The notes: a model not told the origin generated them from the sequence alone. A DNA stretch of 64,000 bases from Bathynomus jamesi (GCA_023014485.1 JAJOZX010000924.1:271001-335000); one strand, 5' to 3'; positions 1-11,579 are shown, counted from the first letter of the stretch. A program made the numbers and translations.

Positions 1-545
1 CAAGTCAAATAATTCAACAGGTGAAAATAATAAAGAAAAATATGAGGTTGGTTTTGCAAATATGAGTGAGTATTGTGAGGAAATACTGCATTCAACTATG
101 GAAGATCAGTTCAACCCTACAAAAAGTCATCATACAGAACAAAAGAGCTAAGGACACAGTAGAGAGATTACAGAAATGGGTGAAAAGCAGAAAAAGCAGA
201 AAGTACAGTATGTACAACCATTCACACAAGTGTCCTGGTGGACCATCACCACCTCACATGGCAAAATTCCACACCTGTGGTGCTTCATACATCATGCATG
301 GTGGCATTTCCAGGTCTTCTCAAAATTTATTTCAGAAAAAGTAAAGAATGGTATGGATATAATTTAAAGGTCATAAATTAATTTACATGTCCCAAAACTT
401 TCACAGAAAGCTTAACTTAAAACTATAATTCAGACAACAAGTATAAGCTGTGTGTTGACTAAAATAATAAATTGTCACACTTCAAAAGGGAAGAACGGGA
501 CTAAAGTTGGAACTACTAAAGGAGAAAACATTAACATTCACTTAC
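1..545. other. unassigned AT-rich DNA, probably intron of the minus-strand KIKEE gene
   Basis: No recognisable gene. A plus-strand frame is open from the window edge to a stop near position 151 but has no family features. The stretch lies downstream of the last visible exon of the minus-strand gene, so it is most simply intron sequence. Confidence 0.3.
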
Positions 546-2239
546 CTCAGTTTTTGTTTCATTAAGGTCAAATTCTATTCGTTCTTCCTCTATGGAAATA
601 TCTTCAACAGATTCCTCTTTGATCTTACAACCCTGAAATTAGGAGCTTTCTTTAATCACTTCCAAAACAACTCTAAAATTAGGAGCTATTTTTTAATCAG
701 TTTCCATAACTATCTTGATCAGTAACAGGAATTTATTTCAAAAGGGAAAACCACATCACTTTCATTCTTAGAAAAAAAAAGATTTGTGAAAATTTTCACT
801 TTCAAAATAGTTAATCAACTATTTCTTGATTTAAAAAACTTAAATTGATGCATTTAAAAATTTTTTAAAAATTCCTAAATACTAAAGAAAGCAAGGAGAT
901 AGTAGAGTACGCAATTTGGTACAAAAAGAAAATTTAGTATACAGATTTTTTGTATTTCTTTAAATAACTTCACTGGACACACTTGTCCTGATTAAATCTT
1001 TATGAAGGATTCTATCAATATTCAGTTCATCATCACTCATTTTCAGTCTTTTAAGCTTAAAACGTGTGAAAATTTAGAATGTTCAATTTGTTTGAAGAAA
1101 TTTTTTTTTTTTTTAGCAAGTTTTGCTCTTTAATCTTCAAAATTTTAATTTTTCTAGAAATCAGTTTTGGCTAAATATTTACGACTTTTGGACATAAAAT
1201 TTTGCATCTCTGAAATAAATTGTGTTAATTAGAAATCCACCAAAGTGGGTAAGTCAACCAGAAGCTGAAAAAAATTTCATGTCCCAAACCAGATTCACAA
1301 AATAGGCCTATTCATTTAAAATTAATAGACTTTAAAGTTTCCAAAGAATTTTAAAATTGATTATACTTTAAAGAATAATTCACTTTTGAGAAAATAAAAA
1401 AATAGTGCAGATATAATCTAAAGATCATATAAATGAACAATTTATGTCTCCCAAAACTGATATAAAGAAAGGCTCAACTGAAAATTAGAAGTAAAACAAA
1501 CAAAAGTTATGTATAGGCTAAAATGAATAAATTGTCATATTTCAAAGGAGAACAGGACTAACGTTGGGCCTACTAAAGAAGAAAGCACAAATATTCATTT
1601 ACCTCAGTTTTTGTTTCATTGAGGTTGAATTCTATCGGTTCTTCTTTTATGGAAATATCTTCCATGGATTCATCTTTGATTTGACAACCCTGAAATTAGG
1701 AGTTATTCTTTAATGAGTTCATAACCATCTTTATCAGTAATAATAATAATAATAATTTATTTTGCTGTATAGAAGCAATTCTTTTGTAGTGATGCAAGTT
1801 TAAATAAAAACAACTGAAATAAAAGGAGAAAAAGCTGTTTGATGATGATATATTTCACCTTAATCTTTCATTTGCTACTTAGAGAAAATATGCTCTTGAA
1901 GATTGAAATGGAAGGTAAATTCACTGTCAGTTTGCTTCAGTCAATTAAACAGTAAAAAGAATACAATTAATCAGTGACAAAATTTAGTTATAAACATTAA
2001 TAATAAAGGTAGCTAATGAACGCTTCTTGATCCATGGCAGAGGTGGTTTTTCTAACAACAAAATAACCACTCTGTTTATTCCTTACCTGCCATTCATGAC
2101 TGGAGTCTTGAGGACTACATAAATTTCCTTTACATCTACCTTGTTCACAAAACACTGGTTTGTCTTTTACTTCAACTTCTGTTTTAATACTAATTTCCTC
2201 TCCTTCCTCCAAACAAAGTTCTCTTTCATTTTTGTACAT
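546..2239 (-). CDS. 5' part of a spliced gene with acidic KIKEE-type exons, probably a C2H2 zinc-finger protein
   Basis: Three exons are visible on the minus strand. Exon 1 (2239-2087, 51 codons) starts at an ATG, is acidic (EEGEE, KTEVEVKD) and ends at CAG before GTAAGG. Exon 2 (1689-1603) and exon 3 (632-546) are each exactly 87 nt, begin after TTTCAG, end GAG before GTAAAT or GTAAGT, and all junctions are phase 0, so the frame stays open. Exons 2 and 3 encode nearly the same 29 residues (G-C-x-I-K-[DE]-E-S through N-E-T-K-T-E), so one is a tandem exon duplication. Short I-K-E-E-P-like acidic segments are common N-terminal to arthropod C2H2 zinc-finger arrays, and such an array occurs at 36-37 kb in this window; that link is inference. 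The DNA-binding part would lie left of the window. A longer frame starting upstream of 2239 uses GTG, so I chose the ATG. The host-gene reading is supported by clean splice sites and the absence of stops. Confidence 0.7.
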
Positions 2240-2259
2240 TTTCAAAATGAATGACACAA

Positions 2260-3450
2260 ATGAGAAGTTTTAAAATAAATTTTAAGTGTTTTTACAAAGA
2301 AGTTTCTTTGGTTTTTCTTTATTTCAAGGCATGAAATATTGCACTGAAAATATCAATGAAAGCATATGGTTAATGAAGGGATCTCTTAGTACAAATATTT
2401 ATGGTACTCTTTGTATAGATTCATGCTTCACTTCTTCAGCGAGATGCATGAATTTATTGCAGGGTCATACAGTTCCATTCTTTAAATAGCTAAGGTACTG
2501 CACTTGTATGATGTTATTGATACTCTACATTGGAAACAAAACCTTGAACCCTGAACACCTGACTGCCAAGAAGGTAGTCTAATGAATCATAAATGCTATC
2601 AAGGTTACTTTAAAGCTAAATAAAAGAATACTGAAACTGTACTATGTATATAGGGTAGAGTTAAAAAATCAAAAGTGCCAGGATCAAAATTGAGAGGGTC
2701 GAGATAGTTGTCTTTTGTCCAGGATTAAACTTGAAAACCAATTTTGGGTGGTTACACACAAAACTGTGACTGCTACCGGCCAATTTATACAAATCATATG
2801 AGTGTGCAACCAAAATTTGAACCCACTTACCTATCTCGGGTTCTGGACATGATAGAAAGACAATTTAAAAACTGTTTATGATTTATTTTTTACCTCTGAA
2901 GCAGATTAAAACATTTGCAGAGGGTTGCAGGGTCAATAATGCATCAAAAAATCCATATTTCATCATTTTTGACCAAAAGTTGAATTTATAGGATTGATAA
3001 ATACATGTATTTTGATAACCTTATTGCCAAAAAATACTGCATAGTAGGATGTTAAGACACAGTGACACAGTTAAAATTCTTGATGGAAGTCTCAGATTTT
3101 CAAGCAGAGACTCATTCCCCAATGGAAAGTTTCCTTTTGGTAAAGATGTCATCCAACATATAATGACAGAAGAGAACTGGACAACCAGACATTTAGCATG
3201 CAATGACAGTGACAGTGACATATTAGGTAGTTAGTTGGGTAAAGATTCGGGAGAACACATCCACCTAAAAATAGGATTTTTTGGTGTATTTTATGCTGTT
3301 TCAATTGAATCTGACCTTCATTTTTGGCGCAAATGCACCATTAAGATGATACCCCTCCCCCTGCAATTTGAAGAAGGGGGAAATTGTGGGCTAAAAAGGC
3401 CAGAATTAATTGAAACCGCATGAAATACACCAGAAAAACCTACTTTTCAG
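2260..3450. other. intergenic or 5' intron, no gene seen
   Basis: Only short unsupported frames on both strands, without family motifs or splice context. If the promoter candidate near 3.7-3.9 kb is real, this is the first intron or leader of the minus-strand gene. Confidence 0.35.
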
Positions 3451-3472
3451 TAATATTCACAGCAAAAGTAAC

Positions 3473-3722
3473 CTAACCTAACATGGTACTACTTACCTTT
3501 CTGGGTCCCAACAATGACCCAACCTTACCTTTCCGGGTATAATCGCTTATGGCGTTGGATACCATAAAGGTTAACTGAATACCCAGTTAGGTCAACTGTA
3601 TGCCCTTGACAATTGGTGAGGTTGTCGTGATATTTTCGTTAAAACAGTTGACCTAACCGGGCATGGCTATCCCATAATGAATTTGGGACCCAGAAAGGTA
3701 AGTAGTACCCCTAACCTAACCT
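3473..3722. repeat. fold-back element rich in CCTAACC
   Basis: Perfect 26-bp inverted arms at 3485-3510 and 3684-3709 (ending GGGTCCCA / TGGGACCC), extended outward by CTAACCTAAC on both sides. The middle carries the motif CAGTTAGGTCAACTGTATGC, shared with the repeats at 5.6-5.9 kb and, more weakly, at 38.9-39.2 kb. No coding capacity. Confidence 0.65.
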
Positions 3723-3724
3723 AG

Positions 3725-3905
3725 GCCTAGATGACATTCCACTCGGACAGGGAGCTTTCACCACAGACAGCCATTCTAAAGCGATTGTCGAATTTAAATT
3801 TCAGCCACCAGACCTACGCAGTGTATCATGTGACAATGGGGCAGCCACTGATTGGCTAATGATAACCACATGACTACATACGTCACGGGATGAGATGGTT
3901 TGACT
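3725..3905 (-). promoter_or_regulatory. candidate promoter of the minus-strand KIKEE gene
   Basis: A GC-richer island in AT-rich DNA. Read on the minus strand it holds a CRE-like TGACGTA near 3880, a CACATG E-box, an NF-Y type AGCCAATCAG near 3850-3860 and another CACATG further down. It lies about 1.5 kb upstream of the first coding exon. Motifs this short occur by chance, so the call rests on clustering, composition and orientation. Confidence 0.3.
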
Positions 3906-4431
3906 AGTGAATAATGGCACAAAAATTTAATAATTTCAAAAATAAATATCTTGATAAATAGGAATTTCTGTCAAAATTAGTATAGAATAAAGTTTTTTTT
4001 CAATCTATCTCACTGTATAAATATCAATATTGAGTTTGATGGGTGTGTTCTACCGAATCTTAACCATTAGTTGAATGGACTAAGTGTATGCATATTTATA
4101 ATATGTGTAAATGACATGGTATATTATATATGAGTAGATTTTATATTCAAAACATCGTCAGGAGGCGATGAAAGAAATATTCAAACAAAAAACGAAGTTT
4201 CCCTAAAATTATTCTTCATCAGGTACAGAGATTAGTTATTCTTTTATTAGAAAACAGTTACTATTTTTTGTACACATATCTAATTGTTCTATTCTAGTAG
4301 GTAAAACACTTATTATTACATAGCTCTTATGAAATGATGGCTATTGGTTTTTTAACCATTTGTAAGTCGTCAAATAATGATGACCTTCGTAGGTAAAATC
4401 TCAGGATTTGGAAACCATCTGATTTGGCAAC

Positions 4432-5397
4432 ACTCAAATGAAGTTGAGTTTGTTTTGACGAAAAGAACGCAACAACTTGAGTTCACTTGACTTCAATTCT
4501 AATGGATGAAAAGAAAACTGCTGAAGACTGAGGGTGATAAAAATAAACAAAATGACTCCTGCACACCAGCTTGTAGGTTTAATGCTTGTTTGTTTTATCC
4601 CTATGTGCTTCGTCCAAATGATGACACTGAGACGGGCAGTAACGACACCAACCAGAGAAAATAAGTTCCCTTTAACGAGAACTGGATGAGCCGAATACAT
4701 TACGTGCTCATCACTACACCCCTCTCCCCATTTTTTAGATCGGCTTTGGATAGTCCATGGTTGGCATGCAGGTTGAGTATTTTAAATATTTTATTCAGTC
4801 CTAGGAAAAGCCTCCGCGATGAAGAGGTGATCCAACTAAATACAAGTTCAAAAAGAAAAATGAAAGAGGTTTGTGAAGAGTTAGTTTTATTATATTTCCA
4901 AAAATACCTCAGTTCCCCTTCTAACTGGATGATATACTATCATGCAAACCATTAATTAATTAAAGGATATTTGTACGAGATGAGTTCCAAGCATATCACA
5001 ATTATTGTTACAGTTTTATACCTTTTATTATTTAAAAAAATATTTACGAATATAATTATATTTAAAATGGCAATATAGAGAGGAATAACTAATATAATTT
5101 AATAGAATATGAAAAATTAAATAACTCTTAAAATTTATTTCTATATTTCAATTTTATTTGAGTATTTTCATTTTATTTATACATTGTTCATTTTAGGGCA
5201 CCTTTATATTAATTTTATTTTACAATTTTCCTTAATAGTCTTTACAAGCTCTCAGGTCTTACAAAGCTAAACGAGAGGTGAATAATGAGTAATTTGTAAT
5301 TTATTAAAGCCATTTTCTTTCCAGCCAACTAACTCAAAGTCAAGCTGACTCAAGTTGCTGCGTTCTTTTCGTCAAAACAGACCAGTCCTCATTTGAG
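4432..5397. mobile_element. non-autonomous element with about 65-bp terminal inverted repeats
   Basis: Left arm 4432-4496 and right arm 5334-5397 are inverted copies, both starting CTCAAATGA and sharing TTTTGACGAAAAGAACGCA. The 840-bp interior has no transposase-like frame. No clear target duplication, so the superfamily is unknown. Length and structure fit a MITE. Confidence 0.65.
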
Positions 5398-5580
5398 AGA
5401 TCAAAGGTGTTTTAAGAATTTGTTGCATTACTTACACCCATATATAAAGAGAATACATTTTATTGATATTAGAAAGCTATGCTAGATTAAATTTACTATT
5501 TATAAGCTTTAAGTAAAGAACTGGCCTTCAGTCATTGCAATTTTGGGCTTGGATAGACGTGCATTTTAGCGTTGGAAATT

Positions 5581-5917
5581 CAGAATGCATTAATTGAATG
5601 CCTAGTTAGGTTGTCATGATAGTTTTATTTAAACTAATGAAAATATCTAGACTTAACCTAACCAATCATCAAGGGCGTACAGTTGACCTAACCGGGCATT
5701 CAGTTAAGCTGAATGCCCGGTTAGGTCAATTGAAGGCCCGGTTAGGTCAATTGAAGGCCTGGTTAGGTCAACTGAAGGCCCGGTTAGGTTAATTGAATAC
5801 CCAGTTAGGTCAACTGTATGCCCTTGATGATTGGTTAGATTAAGTCTTGATATTTTCATTAGTTTAAACAAAACTATCATGACTTAACCTGACCAGGCAG
5901 TCAATTAATGCATTCTG
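5581..5917. repeat. large fold-back repeat with a central 21-bp tandem array
   Basis: Arms of about 120 bp starting CAGAATGCATTAATTGA face each other. The centre (5708-5822) holds about five copies of a 21-bp unit built on GGTTAGGTCAATTGAAGGCC. Each unit contains TTAGG, the usual arthropod telomere motif, but not in a TTAGG tandem. It could extrude as a cruciform. Related sequence occurs at 3.5-3.7 kb and 38.9-39.2 kb. Confidence 0.7.
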
Positions 5918-6225
5918 GAATTGTGGTTCACATTGATAGATAATTAATATGTCATTTTACCATGTTATATATGTTTTATAATGTTTCAAATAAATCAGAG
6001 CTTACTTTTGGAAATTTTGAATTTCCGACGCTAAAATGCATGTCTACCTTGGCTTGTATTGGCCTTGGCCAATGTTACTGTAGCGAGATCAAACTTAGGC
6101 CACAGTCAAGGCCTTATTCAGTCTTACTGTGGGTTGGATTCTTGATACAAAACAAACAAACACTTTATTTCACACTCAACAGGTACAAACATTATACAAG
6201 AGGTCCATAGAAGATTAAGAGATAG

Positions 6226-6735
6226 TTGTCTGGAGCACTGACTAAGTAGGCCAGTGAATCAATGTGCATAATGAACATACAATTGCCTACACCAATGCTT
6301 CCACATTTGAGAGTTATAAAATATATCGGAGACCACTCCACTAACCATGGCTTCAATTATCTTATTGATTGACTCACCAAGCCTAGTGATAAATATAAAT
6401 ACAAAATTGCGAATGACACTGGCACAGTTAGGTACCTTATTGACTACAAACAGCATACTGACACCAGAAGGAGCACCATTTATAAATCTTGGAGTTCTTA
6501 ATAAACTCCTAAAAATATTATTATATGCAACATATAATTTTCTTAAATTATACATCCTGTAGCTCCACCACAAATAAACTGTATACATTGGAGTACAAAA
6601 AGTTTTTAACGAAATCAACTTAACATCTAATGTACACATGAAATTTTCTAACCAAAGTATTTCCCTGAGCATATAATTGTCCACATTGCCTTAGAATATC
6701 ACAGTCATCTGAAAGACTATCAGTTAGAAGCTTGA
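6226..6735 (-). pseudogene. 3' fragment of a CR1-like non-LTR retrotransposon (C-terminal region)
   Basis: The minus-strand frame of 141 codons holds blocks typical of the region after the reverse transcriptase in CR1-type LINEs: FCTPMYTVYLWW, LYVAYNNIFRSLLRTPR and FITRLGESINKI. Just upstream, in another frame, are DDCDILRQCGQLYAQ and LVRKF, so a frameshift lies near 6640. Catalytic domains are missing, a 5'-truncated dead copy. A shorter plus-strand copy of the same LINE lies at 12.8 kb. Confidence 0.75.
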
Positions 6736-6739
6736 AGTA

Positions 6740-7126
6740 AAGACTCTGCTGCTCTGTATTGAGTTTTCAGTTGAATGACTATTACAAATCATTCTCAAAT
6801 CCATGAGATTGCCATTTAAATTCATACAAGATTCCCAGATATTTACAAAGTTCCCATTTTTTTTATGAAGTGACTTGTTAATGATACCAAACTATGATAA
6901 AATGTTATCAACCAACCAATGAACTTGTATTTTGATGGATCAGCTGATTATGTGATCAAAATAGAGACTTTGATGTGTTGTGTCCTGTATGAATGCATAG
7001 GCATATAGTACCAACCACAGGTAGCATAGATTTTCATTAAATCTAACCTAACCTATCATCATGGATTTTACAAGTAAGGTCTTCAATTCCCTGAGACAAA
7101 TAATTTCAGTTTATAGAGAGAAAAAC
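6740..7126. other. intergenic DNA left of the copia element
   Basis: AT-rich with no gene. A short CTAACCTAACC stretch near 7040 recalls the fold-back family. Positions 7122-7126 (AAAAC) are the left target duplication of the copia element. Confidence 0.4.
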
Positions 7127-7375
7127 TGTTGAATATAAACATAAGTTTGATTGATAAATATTTACTGGTAATTATGCCCATTTACTGTATGTATATTTTA
7201 GTATACCATTATTATTTTGTCGTTTTCTATTTTGTGTTCTTTTGTTTTGTTTTGCGTTTCGCTCATTCGTCTGTCTCAGCTGTTCCAAAGTACACTTGCA
7301 TAAATTGTGTATTCGGTGTTTTATTTTCCCCACAATGCTGGTATTTGTCATCTCCACAAAATGACCACATCAACA
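7127..7375 (+). repeat. 5' LTR of the copia element
   Basis: 249 bp, begins TGTTGAATATAAAC and ends ATCAACA, near-identical to the 3' LTR. The last 15 bp carry the putative gag ATG at 7361. Confidence 0.93.
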
Positions 7376-7852
7376 GGTTATGGACCCAGGTCACGTCTTT
7401 ATTTTGATGGAGATGAGGAAAAATACGAGTTGTGGGAAGTTAAATTTAGAGGGCATCTCCGACTTCAAAAGTTGCTTTCGGTCGTAGAAGGAGCACAAGA
7501 TGGCGATGTTGATCCTGAGAAAAATGCCGAAGTTTTTGCCGAGCTTGTGCAAGTGCTCGATGACAAAAGTTTGTCTTTAATCATTAGAGATGCAAAAGAC
7601 AATGGACGAGAGGCATTAAAAATTCTCCGTGAGTATTATCTAGGTAGTTCCAAACCTAGGGTAATCTCCCTCTACACTGAGCTCACATCACTAAAAATGA
7701 GCAGACAGGAGAGTGTGACAGCATATATGATTAGAGCGGAGACAGCTGCCGCATCATTGAAGATTGCTGGTGAGACAATTTCTGATAGCTTATTGGTAGC
7801 AATGATTTTAAGGCCTTTTCTACAGTGGTCACTCAAAGGGGTGATACCATGA
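7361..7852 (+). pseudogene. gag: copia Gag, N-terminal part
   Basis: Frame from ATG 7361 inside the LTR end, through the primer site, with copia-type capsid sequence (GDEEKYELWEVKFRGHL, LREYYLGSSKPRVISLYTEL). It stops at 7852 after a small deletion and frameshift near 7820-7830; Gag continues in the next frame at 7825. Gag would package the element RNA into cytoplasmic particles. A start inside the LTR is unusual, but no in-frame ATG immediately downstream fits the conserved N-terminus. Confidence 0.8.
7376..7389 (+). promoter_or_regulatory. primer binding site, initiator tRNA-Met anticodon arm
   Basis: GGTTATGGACCCAG directly follows the LTR. It matches, with one mismatch, the complement of the initiator tRNA-Met anticodon arm (GGTTATGGGCCCAG), the internal half-tRNA primer known for Drosophila copia. 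Confidence 0.75.
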
Positions 7853-9543
7853 ATTTTGTGGACTTTAAGTCTGCATTGAGAAGTTATGAAGAGTCAGAAA
7901 AGTGTAGGTTAACCTATAGTACTAGTGATGACAATGTCATGAAAGTCAAATCTAATGTCAATAGTAATTCAAAATTAAGGTGTTACTCATGTGGAAAACC
8001 TGGACACAAAAAGTTTCAGTGTAGAAATAAAAATAGTTCTTTAAAATCTAGTAGATGGTGTGACTTCTGTAAAAGTAACTCTCATGATACAGAATTCTGT
8101 AGGAAGAAAAATTCTGTGAGCCTTGTTGTGGATGATAATAGAAAAGATGAATCTTTTATTTTCAAAGTAAATACCAGTGTAACTTTTGATGAACACAATA
8201 ATGAGATAGATTCATGCAATATGTTGATTGACTGTAGAGCAACTGCTCATATACTTAGGGATAAATCAAAATTTGTTAATTTGGATAAGGATTTTGATTC
8301 ATCAAAGCATTTTATTGAGCTTGCTGATGGAAGCCGATCCAATGGCATTGTGTCTGCCAGAGGTGATGCTAATGTTGTTATTAGGGACTCTCAAGGTAAG
8401 AAAAGGAAAGTTATCCTTAAAGATACATTGTGTATTCCTTCTTACAAGCAGGATATATTTTCTGTTCAAGCTGCAACAGAGAATGGAGTATCTGTAAAAT
8501 TTTACCCTAATTCCGCAGAACTGATAGCTCCAGATGGTACTGTGTTTGATATAGAAAAATCTGGAAAATTATATTTTTTGAACAATGTGAAAACACAAAA
8601 AATGCATTCTCTTGAAGAATGGCATAAAATTTTAGGACATTGTAATGTCAAAGATCTGTTGAAGCTTGAGTCAGTTGTTGAAGGAATGAAAATTATTGGT
8701 AAAGAGAATTTTAACTGTAAAACCTGTGTTGAAGGAAAAATGTGCCAATACAGATGTAGAGAACCTGATAAAAGAGCTAACAAACGTTTAGAATTAATAC
8801 ATTGTGATTTAGCGGGCCCAATAGATCCAATTTCAAGAGAAAATTCTAGATTTGCAATTATATTTGTTAATGATTATATAAGTGTAGTATTTGTTTATTT
8901 CTTAAGGAGTAAGAGTGATGCTACTTCTGCTACAGCAAGATTTTTGGCTGATATCGCTCCATATGGTTCTGTTAAAAGATTTAGGACAGACAATGGGACA
9001 GAATTTACCAGTTCAGAATTCAAGTCTCTCATGGTGAGTAATAAAATTAAACATGAATTTTCAGCCCCTTACTCGCCGCACCAGAATGGTACTGCTGAAA
9101 GGACATGGAGAAGCCTTTTTGAAATGGCCAGGTGCTTAATATTAGAAGCAAAATTACCAAAGAAACTATGGAATTATGCAGTTAGAGCTTCAGCATACAC
9201 CAGAAACAGATGCTTTAATCAAAGAACTGGGAAGACACCTCATGAAATGTTCCATGAAAGGAAACCTGACATCAGTAATATGCACACTTTTGGCTGCAAT
9301 TGTTTTGCCTATGTACAAAAGAAGCAAAAATTGGATGCAAGAAGTGAGCAGGGAGTTTTTATAGGCTATGATGTTAGCAGTCCTGCTTACCTGGTATACT
9401 TTCCAGAGAAAGATGAAGTTAGAAGAGTAAGATGTGTCAAATTTCATGAAGTGAACCAACAACATGAAGTTACCCATGATGATCCATTAGATTTTATACA
9501 ACGTAGAACCCCAGAAGAAATGAAAAAGTTGAAACCCCTGTAA
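7825..9543 (+). pseudogene. pol: copia Gag zinc knuckle, protease and integrase
   Basis: Near the N-terminus is a CCHC knuckle, CYSCGKPGHKKFQC. The protease site reads L-I-D-C-R-A where the family has D-[ST]-G-A, so the catalytic loop is probably dead. Integrase follows with WHKILGH and CKTC zinc residues and the DDE core: D in HCDLAGP, D in RTDNGTEF, E in HQNGTAERTW. The frame ends at a stop at 9541, before the reverse transcriptase, so Pol cannot be made as one protein. Confidence 0.85.
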
Positions 9544-9675
9544 AAAATTTAGAAGGTGAAGCTGAGCCAAAGACAGAAAAGGAAAACCAAAAGCGCCCAC
9601 AGAGAAGACGGAATGCACCCAAATATCTGGAAGATTATGTGGACCCAGATAGCTTAGACGCTGCAAGCTGCACTA

Positions 9676-10605
9676 TTGATTACTGTTATAGAGTCAGTAA
9701 TTCCTAGGACTTACAATGAAGCCATTGCATCTCCCGAAGCATTTAAGTGGAAAAATGCAATGAATGATGAAATAAGATCCCTAGAAGAAAATGATACATA
9801 TGAACTTGTACCAGCGCCTAAGGATCGATCCATAGTAGGTGGAAGGTGGGTTTACGCCGTGAAGCTAGGACCAAACAATGAAGAAAAATTCAAGGCTCGT
9901 TATGTGGCGAAAGGTTATTCCCAAATTGAAAACATTGACTATGTAGAAACATTTTCTCCAACTGCCCGTATTACATCAGTCCGTTTACTCATGCAGTTAG
10001 CTATCCAGAATGGTTTTGTTGTCCACCAAATGGACGTAAAGACAGCTTACCTTAACGCTGACATAGACTGTGAGTTATTTGTTGAGCAGCCTGAAGATTT
10101 TGTAAAAACAATGAAAAATGATGAACGACTTGTATGTAAACTAAATAAATCTTTGTATGGACTTAAACAAAGTGGTAGAAATTGGAATAATATACTTCAT
10201 GATTTTTTTATTAGTCAAAATTTCAAGCAGTCATTTTGTGATCATTGCGTTTATACTAAACATAAAGATGATTTATGCATAATAATAATTGTTTGGGTAG
10301 ATGATTTAGTTATATCTGCTAGTGATTTAAATACTGTTAATGATGTCAAATTTTCTTTGTCTCAAAGATTTAAAATGAAAGATTTAGGTCAATTAAATTG
10401 GTTCTTAGGTATTGAATTTCAGTTTGAAGGTGATAGTATCAAAATGAACCAGACAAAATATTTGGAAAGAATATTGCGTAGATTTGATATGACCAATTGT
10501 AATCCTAAATTGATTCCATGCGATATGTGTGTGAACAAAGATATAGTTTCTGATTCCAAGGAATTGATTGATCCAAAATATATAGAGAAATTGTTGGTAG
10601 CTTAA
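9676..10605 (+). pseudogene. pol: copia reverse transcriptase
   Basis: Copia-type RVT_2 blocks are clear: RWVYAVKLGP, ARYVAKGYSQ, VHQMDVKTAYLNA, YGLKQSGRNW and the active site WVDDLVI, then MKDLGQLNWFLGIE. The frame breaks at 10605, where the expected connection to RNase H continues out of frame. It copies element RNA into DNA when intact. Confidence 0.88.
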
Positions 10606-10666
10606 TATATGTCATGACTTGTACTAGGCCAGATTTATGTTACGTGGTTTCTAAACTGTTCAGTAT

Positions 10667-11110
10667 ATGTCTAAGCCTACCAATGTCCATTTGAACTTAA
10701 GTAAGTTTGCTTTAAAATATATTAAAGGCACACTAGATTATGGTTTAACATTTCAAAAGTCTTGTAATGATTTGAATTTTGTTGGATTTTGTGATTCAGA
10801 CTGGGGAGGCTCTAATGACAGAAAGAGTATCTCAGGTTATTGTTTCCAGTTGAATGATAATGGTCCATTAATTTCTTGGAAATCTAAGAAGCAAAATTGG
10901 GTTGCCTTGTCCTCATGTGAGGCAGAATATATAGCGTTAACATTTGCCATTAAGGAAGCAAAATTTTTGCAACAATTACTGATAGATATGCAAGGTTGTA
11001 GTGAATTATCAGTGACCTTATATGTTGATAATCAAGGACACTTGAGTTGGCTAAAAATCCAGTGCACCACTAAAGAACAAAGCATATTGATATTAAATAT
11101 CATTACATAA
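10667..11110 (+). pseudogene. pol: copia RNase H and C-terminus
   Basis: Family blocks GFCDSDWGGSNDRKSISGY, SCEAEYIAL and VDNQG, then a frameshift just after VDNQG. The typical end (VADIFTKP) is readable in another frame to about 11270, where a 29-bp tandem duplication (11145-11173, 11174-11202) breaks the frame again. It normally degrades RNA in the hybrid during reverse transcription. Confidence 0.85.
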
Positions 11111-11280
11111 GGTCTCAAATTCAAAATAATAGTGTTATTTTACATTATGTGCCTACAAATGATAATGTTGCTGTTATGTGCCTACAAATGATAATGTTGC
11201 TGATATATTTACTAAACCTGTCAATAAAGAAAAGTTAAATAGATTCAAAATTATTAGAGGTTACAAGATTTGAATGGTAA

Positions 11281-11505
11281 CTATGATTTATATATATGGT
11301 GTATATATATTTTGTGATATATTGATATATATTGATTCAATTTGATTATGGTATGGTATTGTATTATTGATATATGGTATATATATGTATGATTTATATC
11401 AGTAGTAGTATAATATATATTCTGTGTTATATATGTATTGGTATGTATACTGGATATAATGTATATTATATGTATGTATATTTTTTTTTTTTGGTTTGTC
11501 ATACC
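11281..11505. repeat. low-complexity TATA-rich tract
   Basis: Imperfect TATAT/TGTAT repeats between the end of pol and the polypurine tract. Frames predicted here are artefacts of composition. Confidence 0.75.
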
Positions 11506-11579
11506 TATGACTAAAGTGTAACAATATTTTATTTTGGAGGGTATAATTTTGTATCTTCAAGAAAAGGAAACTTAAGTTT

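Noticed and set aside
2..151. Plus-strand frame open from the left edge
   Set aside because: 50 codons without motif or splice evidence; it may be chance, and it opposes the intron of the minus-strand gene.
5700..5822. Possible interstitial telomere
   Set aside because: TTAGG occurs once per 21-bp unit, not as a TTAGG tandem, and the array sits inside a fold-back repeat.
6259..6684. Novel 141-codon gene
   Set aside because: It matches the conserved C-terminus of CR1-like LINEs and recurs at 12.8 kb.
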